Shown in pieces: positions 61,625 to 64,000 of a stretch of 64,000 nucleotides of DNA. Position 1 is the stretch's first letter. The number at the start of each line of letters is the position of its first letter. The DNA is from Paenibacillus sinopodophylli (lineage in GTDB: Bacteria; Bacillota; Bacilli; Paenibacillales; Paenibacillaceae). The notes under the pieces are model-generated. The model did not search any database. It was not told where the DNA came from and saw nothing but the letters and a program-made list of their open reading frames with translations. The translations under genes were made by a program, and so were the position numbers. The stretch spans positions 903,339 to 967,338 of the forward strand of contig NZ_VDBO01000001.1 of NCBI RefSeq assembly GCF_005930355.1, given 5' to 3'.

Positions 61625-63217
61625 TTAACTTACGGCTTCTTGTCCATTCCGTTCCAACGATTCTGCTTTAATATACCAGGTTTGCGCTTCTGTTACTCTA
61701 GCCATAATAAATTGTCCGATCCATTCCTTAGGACCTTCCAAATGAACTAATTTATTCGTACGCGTACGGCCTGACAATATCGCTGCGTTGTTTTTGCTTT
61801 CGCCTTCAATAAGCACCTCGACGATCTGACCACAGAGCTGCTCGTTCTTTTCTCTCGCATTAGCTGCAAGCTGAGCGTTCAGCCTTTGAAGTCTTGCTTT
61901 CTTCACTTCTAAAGGTACGTTGTCTTCCATACCCGCAGCAGGCGTGCCCTCACGAGGAGAATAGAGGAAGGTATAAGCCGAATCGAAGCCTACTTCTTTC
62001 ACTAGTGTCATCGTGTCTTCGAACTGCTCATCCGTTTCCCCAGGGAAACCAACGATAATATCTGAAGTCAGCATCGCATTCGGGATCGCTTTCTTAATTT
62101 TGGATACAAGCTCCAAGTACATCTCACGAGAGTACTTCCTACTCATCCGCTTCAAGATTTCCGTGCTGCCGGACTGGACAGGCAGATGGATATGCTCGAC
62201 TAGGTTACCACCCGTTCCAAGTACTTCAATCAGATGATCGTCGAAATCTCTCGGGTGACTTGTCATGAAGCGGATACGCGGAATATCGATCTTCGACATG
62301 TCATGCATAAGATCGCCGAAACGATAGCGGATATCCTCGAAGTCCTTGCCGTATGCGTTTACGTTCTGTCCGAGTAGCGTTATCTCTTTGAAGCCTTGCC
62401 TTGCCAGCTCTCGCACTTCAGCGATGACATCCTCAGGACGTCTGCTGCGCTCCTTGCCTCTTGTATACGGTACAATGCAATAGGTACAGAACTTATCGCA
62501 GCCGTACATAATATTAACCCAAGCACGCATGCCTTCACGTTTCTTAGGCATGTTCTCTATAATATCGCCTTCCTTGGACCATACTTCCACAACGAGCTCT
62601 TTACTGAAGTATGCATTCTGAAGCAGGTAAGGCAGGCGATGGATATTATGCGTTCCAAAGATCATATCGACAAAAGCATGCTTCTGCAGGATACGGCCGA
62701 CTACCGATTCCTCTTGAGACATACAGCCGCAAACGCCAAGCAGCAAGTCAGGCTTTTCGGTTTTGAGCGTCTTGAGATGACCAAGCTCGCCGAACACTTT
62801 ATCCTCCGCATTCTCGCGTATGGCACAAGTATTCAACAAGATAACATCTGCAAGATTTCGATCCTCCGTAGCTGTATAGCCCATCTCCTCGAACATGCCC
62901 TTCATGACTTCCGTATCATGCTCGTTCATTTGGCAGCCGTAGGTTTGGATCAAATAATGCTTGCCCGCACCCATTGTCCGCAGCTCATCTGGAATCGAAA
63001 AGTCATAATGAACCTCGATATCCTCTTTGCCGCGCTTCTTCTCGTCTTTATGGCTTGGTGCAGCATTTATGTTGACGATCCTTCCTTTAATGCGGTAGGT
63101 CGTTGAATTCTCGTCCTGATCAATCACTTTTGCATCGCTAAAATCGAAATACTTGGAGTAATCCTTTAGCTGCCCTTGCTTCTTATCCGTAGCGAGCTGG
63201 TTACTATCCTTCGTCAA
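61625..63217 (-). CDS. miaB: tRNA-2-methylthio-N6-dimethylallyladenosine synthase MiaB
   Basis: 530 residues. Domain order: a variable N-terminal tail of about 70 residues; UPF0004 domain with three cluster-binding cysteines ([40 protein letters not shown]); radical SAM domain with [16 protein letters not shown]; and a C-terminal TRAM domain ([21 protein letters not shown]). It adds a methylthio group to i6A37 of tRNAs reading UNN codons. The start is TTG with AGGAAG about 10 nt ahead. It precedes ricA by 23 nt, an arrangement conserved in Bacilli. Confidence 0.96.
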   Translation of the reverse strand: MTKDSNQLATDKKQGQLKDYSKYFDFSDAKVIDQDENSTTYRIKGRIVNINAAPSHKDEKKRGKEDIEVHYDFSIPDELRTMGAGKHYLIQTYGCQMNEHDTEVMKGMFEEMGYTATEDRNLADVILLNTCAIRENAEDKVFGELGHLKTLKTEKPDLLLGVCGCMSQEESVVGRILQKHAFVDMIFGTHNIHRLPYLLQNAYFSKELVVEVWSKEGDIIENMPKKREGMRAWVNIMYGCDKFCTYCIVPYTRGKERSRRPEDVIAEVRELARQGFKEITLLGQNVNAYGKDFEDIRYRFGDLMHDMSKIDIPRIRFMTSHPRDFDDHLIEVLGTGGNLVEHIHLPVQSGSTEILKRMSRKYSREMYLELVSKIKKAIPNAMLTSDIIVGFPGETDEQFEDTMTLVKEVGFDSAYTFLYSPREGTPAAGMEDNVPLEVKKARLQRLNAQLAANAREKNEQLCGQIVEVLIEGESKNNAAILSGRTRTNKLVHLEGPKEWIGQFIMARVTEAQTWYIKAESLERNGQEAVS

Positions 63218-63290
63218 TGCTGATTCACTTCCTTATGGGTACTAATAGATGCTTATCATGCTTGTATAGTCCAATTCAGTATTATACCAG

Positions 63291-63893
63291 TTAACGGAAT
63301 AAAGGGTCAATAAAGGTCAAACAAAATCGATCCTGAATTTCTTCGCAAGAATAGCCCATTACAACTCTTAGCTGCTTGATTGTATGCGGCGATTGGATGG
63401 AAATAAAGGAATGAGCCGCATAGTAAGGATCAATATGATTCACTTCTTTTTTCTCTAGAGCTTCAATAAACAGTTCACTTAACACACCATGTAAGTATAA
63501 ATAGGGAGGCGATTGGAAAAAATCCGACTTTTGTTCCTCAACCTTATTGAAGGACTGCATGACGCCAATCCATGGCAGCTTCTTCTCTAGAAAGGCTATG
63601 ATTCTGCGCATTACACCACAGAGGCGTTCATGCACAGTAAGCTGTGCAGCCGATTCCAAATATTGTCCGATTTCGGCGATAAACGTATCAAAGTTGTCCT
63701 TCATCAGTTCCATACACAAATCGCCTTTATTTGAATAGCGCCGATAGAGAGTGCCTTGTCCAATACCTGCCGATTTTGCGATCTGATGCATGCTGACCGA
63801 TTCTACTCCATGCTCCGCAAACAAGTGATTGGCCGTATGCAGTATGGCTTTACTCAATGCTTGTTTCGATCTGGCGTTTTCTGGTGCAGTCAT
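63291..63893 (-). CDS. TetR/AcrR-family transcriptional regulator
   Basis: 200 residues from MTAPENARSK, with GGAGAT about 7 nt upstream; the frame extends 15 codons further without a site. HTH: AILHTANHLFAEHGVESVSM, GIGQGTLYRRYSNKGDLCMEL in outline. The ligand domain includes LYLHGVLSELFIEALEKK. The region upstream holds a plus-strand sigma-A promoter and a perfect 20-bp palindrome, so it probably represses a divergent gene beyond the window. Confidence 0.92.
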   Translation of the reverse strand: MTAPENARSKQALSKAILHTANHLFAEHGVESVSMHQIAKSAGIGQGTLYRRYSNKGDLCMELMKDNFDTFIAEIGQYLESAAQLTVHERLCGVMRRIIAFLEKKLPWIGVMQSFNKVEEQKSDFFQSPPYLYLHGVLSELFIEALEKKEVNHIDPYYAAHSFISIQSPHTIKQLRVVMGYSCEEIQDRFCLTFIDPLFR

Positions 63894-63931
63894 CGTTCCT
63901 ATCTCCTTTTCCGCATTTACGAATGAAACGG

Positions 63932-63986
63932 TTGACAATTGCCCAATTCGTCTTTATTATTCAGAAGTGCGGACAATTGTCCGCAC
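63932..63986 (+). promoter_or_regulatory. Plus-strand sigma-A promoter with 20-bp TetR-type operator
   Basis: TTGACA (63932-63937), a 17-nt spacer, and TATTAT (63955-63960) form a near-consensus promoter pointing right. Six nt later comes the perfect palindrome GTGCGGACAATTGTCCGCAC (63967-63986), covering the expected start of transcription. It should be the operator of the divergent TetR gene, governing a gene that begins just past the window. Confidence 0.85.
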
Positions 63987-64000
63987 ATAGATGCGGTCAT

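Noticed and set aside
62396-63106. 236-codon plus-strand frame antisense to miaB
   Set aside because: MiaB is unmistakable on the other strand; the antisense frame shows no family features and is a codon-bias shadow.

Overview
The window reads as a stretch of chromosome from a Gram-positive spore-former of the Paenibacillus/Bacillales type. The basis is Bacillota-style gene content: RicA beside MiaB, a SwrC-like RND pump, DUF3900, DUF3889 and Lin0512 proteins, a sigma/anti-sigma pair of the SigM kind, a nitric oxide synthase oxygenase, and a staphyloxanthin-type carotenoid set. Strong AGGAGG-type ribosome binding sites and frequent TTG/GTG starts fit the same group. GC content by eye is in the high 40s. 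No rRNA, tRNA, CRISPR array, insertion sequence or phage gene was recognised.

Layout. 1-5500: end of a membrane transporter, a secreted NTR/TIMP-like protein, an MMPL exporter divergent from a TetR regulator, and DUF3817. 5500-9650: cysJ-cysI sulfite reductase. 9650-16700: a co-directional run crtQ-crtO-DUF3900-Lin0512-CNNM-uppP, with crtP divergent from crtQ. 16700-27000: nos with an EcsC-family gene, helD, DUF1294, hrpB, a phosphodiester glycosidase-like protein, corA and an orphan cobD-like gene. 27400-33700: a FixH/YtkA-like protein, a SafE-like membrane protein and a Cu P-type ATPase; an Xre regulator with a small membrane protein; map; a rhodanese. 33766-46814: an eight-gene co-directional block of a secreted/membrane protein, an ABC-2 transporter, a coiled-coil protein with a Ser/Gly/Thr repeat tract, MoxR, DUF58 and two von Willebrand A membrane proteins. 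47000-54000: YbjQ, DUF3889, a histidine kinase/response regulator feeding a SwrC-type pump, and signal peptidase I. 54100-59300: MFS and HAD genes, then a biotin ECF transporter (bioY divergent from two ATPase genes, one fused to EcfT) with a BirA-like operator. 59300-64000: an anti-sigma gene beside a broken sigma gene, ricA, miaB and a TetR gene with a divergent promoter/operator.

Main items for a second look: (1) a two-hairpin dispersed repeat in five intergenic copies (near 1789, 5394, 9546, 33196 and 47860), whose second hairpin keeps its pairing while its sequence changes; (2) a sigma factor gene stopped by one in-frame TAA where Gln is expected, with its anti-sigma gene intact; (3) an EcfA-EcfT fusion whose partner ATPase has Gln in place of the switch His, behind a BirA-type dyad; (4) the MoxR/DUF58/vWA/ABC block, a conserved-looking but functionally undefined system; (5) a helically spaced direct-repeat operator before the small Xre gene. 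Coordinates of short motifs were read by eye and may be off by one or two bases.
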